From Paracoccus sp. MA (lineage in GTDB: Bacteria; Pseudomonadota; Alphaproteobacteria; Rhodobacterales; Rhodobacteraceae), in contig NZ_CP087598.1 in the NCBI RefSeq assembly GCF_020990385.1, positions 1,796,001 through 1,860,000 of the forward strand: a DNA stretch of 64,000 nucleotides, read 5' to 3'. Numbering within the stretch: the stretch's first letter is position 1; the number at the start of each line of letters is the position of its first letter. The notes under the pieces are model-generated. The model saw only the letters and a list, made by a program, of their open reading frames with translations, had not been told where the DNA came from and did not search any database. Made by a program: the position numbers and the translations under genes. Shown here in pieces: positions 60,590 through 64,000 of the stretch.

Positions 60590-60844
60590 ATGTCCCAGAC
60601 CACGACGATGACTGTCCGGATCAGCGGCGCGCTGAGCGAGTTTGTGGCGTCGAACGTGGGCGAGCACGGGTCCTACGAGAACATCAGTGAGTACGTGCGC
60701 GACCTGATCCGCCGCGACAAGGAGCGGGTGGAACGGGAGACGTTCGAGCGTCTAAAGGCAGAACTGACGCGCGCCTTCGCGGCGCCGGAGGAAAGCTATC
60801 GCCCGTTGACGGCGGCCGAGGTGATCGCCCGGAACCGGGGCTGA
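60590..60844 (+). CDS. parD: ParD-type antitoxin, second pair
   Basis: 84 residues. TMTVRISGALSEFVASNVGE and YENISEYVRDLIRRDKERVE form the ribbon-helix-helix. The acidic C-terminus ends YRPLTAAEVIARNRG. It differs clearly from the first ParD (42789) and belongs to another subgroup. AGGCCGCC precedes the ATG. parE starts one base after its stop. The 131-bp gap to the divergent reverse transcriptase must hold both promoters. Confidence 0.9.
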   Translation: MSQTTTMTVRISGALSEFVASNVGEHGSYENISEYVRDLIRRDKERVERETFERLKAELTRAFAAPEESYRPLTAAEVIARNRG

Positions 60845-60845
60845 C

Positions 60846-61157
60846 ATGGCCATTCGCGTCCAGGAGGCCGCATCGCTGCGGCTTGACGAGATCTACCGCT
60901 ACACCCGCGAGCGCTGGGGTGCGGACCAGGCGGACCGCTACATCACCGATCTGTTCGCCGCGTTCGACCGCATCGAAGGGGGCGGAGTTTCATCGCGCTC
61001 CATTCCGGCGGAATTCGGGGTCGATGGCTTCTACTTCCGGCACGCGCATCACTTCGTGTACTGGCGGCGTCTGTCGAACGGGGACGTCGGCATCGTGACG
61101 ATCCTGCACGAGCGGATGCATCAGATTGACCGGTTTCGGGATGATCGGGGCGGCTGA
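60846..61157 (+). CDS. parE: ParE-type toxin, second pair
   Basis: 103 residues with the RelE/ParE fold: VQEAASLRLDEIYRYTRERW, GADQADRYITDLFAAFDRIE, HFVYWRRLSNGDVGIVTILH and ERMHQIDRF at the end. The C-terminal MHQIDRF resembles other small ParE toxins near tRNA-linked islands. It is the last gene of the element before the intact tRNA. Confidence 0.88.
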   Translation: MAIRVQEAASLRLDEIYRYTRERWGADQADRYITDLFAAFDRIEGGGVSSRSIPAEFGVDGFYFRHAHHFVYWRRLSNGDVGIVTILHERMHQIDRFRDDRGG

Positions 61158-61181
61158 TCGCCAGCGTCCGGAACGCTAAAA

Positions 61182-61199
61182 GCCCCCTGTGAAGGGGGC
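61182..61199 (+). terminator. Hairpin after the second parDE pair
   Basis: GCCCCCT-GTGA-AGGGGGC: a perfect 7-bp stem with a 4-base loop, 24 bases after the parE stop. It has A-rich sequence on its left and no T-run on its right, so it could also act on transcripts coming from the tRNA side. Confidence 0.65.
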
Positions 61200-61293
61200 C
61201 TCGTGTAACGTTGAGTTGTTGTTGAGGTAAAGTCGTTTGCTTATACACAAGCGAAACGATCACCATTTAAGTCTTTGGTTTTATTGCGGATTT

Positions 61294-61370
<77 letters not shown>

Positions 61371-61436
61371 GCATTTTTTGCGGACCGTTCTGATACGCTC
61401 TGCTTCGTTCGTGAGAGACGGATCGCTTCTTTTCAG

Positions 61437-61552
61437 GTCTGGCGGTGACCTACTCTCCCACGTCTTTTGACGCAGTACCATTGGCGCGACGGCACTTAAC
61501 GGCCGAGTTCGGGATGGGATCGGGTGTTTTGCTCGTGCTTTGGCCACCAGAC
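61437..61552 (-). rRNA. rrf: 5S ribosomal RNA
   Basis: About 116 bases between 23S and tRNA-fMet on the minus strand. It starts GTCTGGTGGCCAAAGCACGA and ends TAGGTCACCGCCAGACC, whose ends pair. The internal CCCGATCCCATCCCGAACTC and GTACTGCGTC segments are universal 5S features. Ends are set by the terminal helix and may be off by a base or two. Confidence 0.93.
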
Positions 61553-61649
61553 CGGAAAAGGAGCGATCGGCGTTTTCCGGTTCTTCTGGGAACCTGGAAA
61601 GACATTGTCCAAGGATGCTTTTGGAAGAAGGTCTGCCTTCTTCCGGATC

Positions 61650-64000
<2,351 letters not shown>

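Overview
The window looks like chromosome from a GC-rich alphaproteobacterium of the Rhodobacterales, most likely Paracoccus or a close relative. The evidence is the tail genes related to the Rhodobacter gene transfer agent (GTA), the order 23S-5S-tRNA-fMet at the end of a ribosomal operon, the paired RTX/Hint secreted proteins, and the TRAP and homogentisate gene sets. The genus call is inference; no 16S gene is in view.

Left part (1-20 kb): a secondary-metabolite and surface-glycan locus. Reading leftward, a type I polyketide synthase (PKS), a family 2 glycosyltransferase, a nonribosomal peptide synthetase (NRPS) and a phosphopantetheinyl transferase overlap by 4 bp at each junction, so they form one translationally coupled operon. 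The NRPS begins with a formyltransferase domain and has a luciferase-like monooxygenase inserted in its adenylation domain. The PKS order is KS-AT-KR-DH-ACP-TE, with KR before DH. Around the operon lie a GT4 glycosyltransferase (cut by the window edge), an O-antigen ligase/polymerase-like membrane protein, a WecG/TagA-type glycosyltransferase and two RTX calcium-binding proteins, one with a Hint domain.

Central part (20-32.6 kb): catabolism. A LysR regulator diverges from a CoA-transferase / HMG-CoA-lyase-like / TRAP transporter operon that probably takes up, activates and cleaves a branched dicarboxylic acid. A gamma carbonic anhydrase pseudogene follows. An Lrp regulator diverges from 4-hydroxyphenylpyruvate dioxygenase, followed by a Rieske protein. 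A MarR regulator diverges from hmgA-fahA-maiA, with three palindromic operator-like sites in between. Together the last genes take 4-hydroxyphenylpyruvate (from tyrosine) to fumarate and acetoacetate.

Next (32.6-36.2 kb) are two decayed IS66-family elements. Then, between 36281 and 61340, lies an integrated element of about 25 kb bounded by a 47-bp direct repeat of the 3' part of tRNA-fMet. It carries a DUF262-HEPN nuclease pair, a tyrosine integrase cut by an IS21 element, and a tail-and-lysis module with a programmed -1 frameshift signal in the tail-assembly chaperone and nested spanins. It also has two parDE toxin-antitoxin pairs, an exported peptidoglycan-binding protein, and a reverse transcriptase with a helical C-terminal half at the far end. 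No capsid, portal, terminase or replication gene is visible, so the phage is defective. The IS21 has no target duplication, consistent with a deletion at that point.

The window ends in the ribosomal operon read on the minus strand: tRNA-fMet, 5S, and most of 23S.
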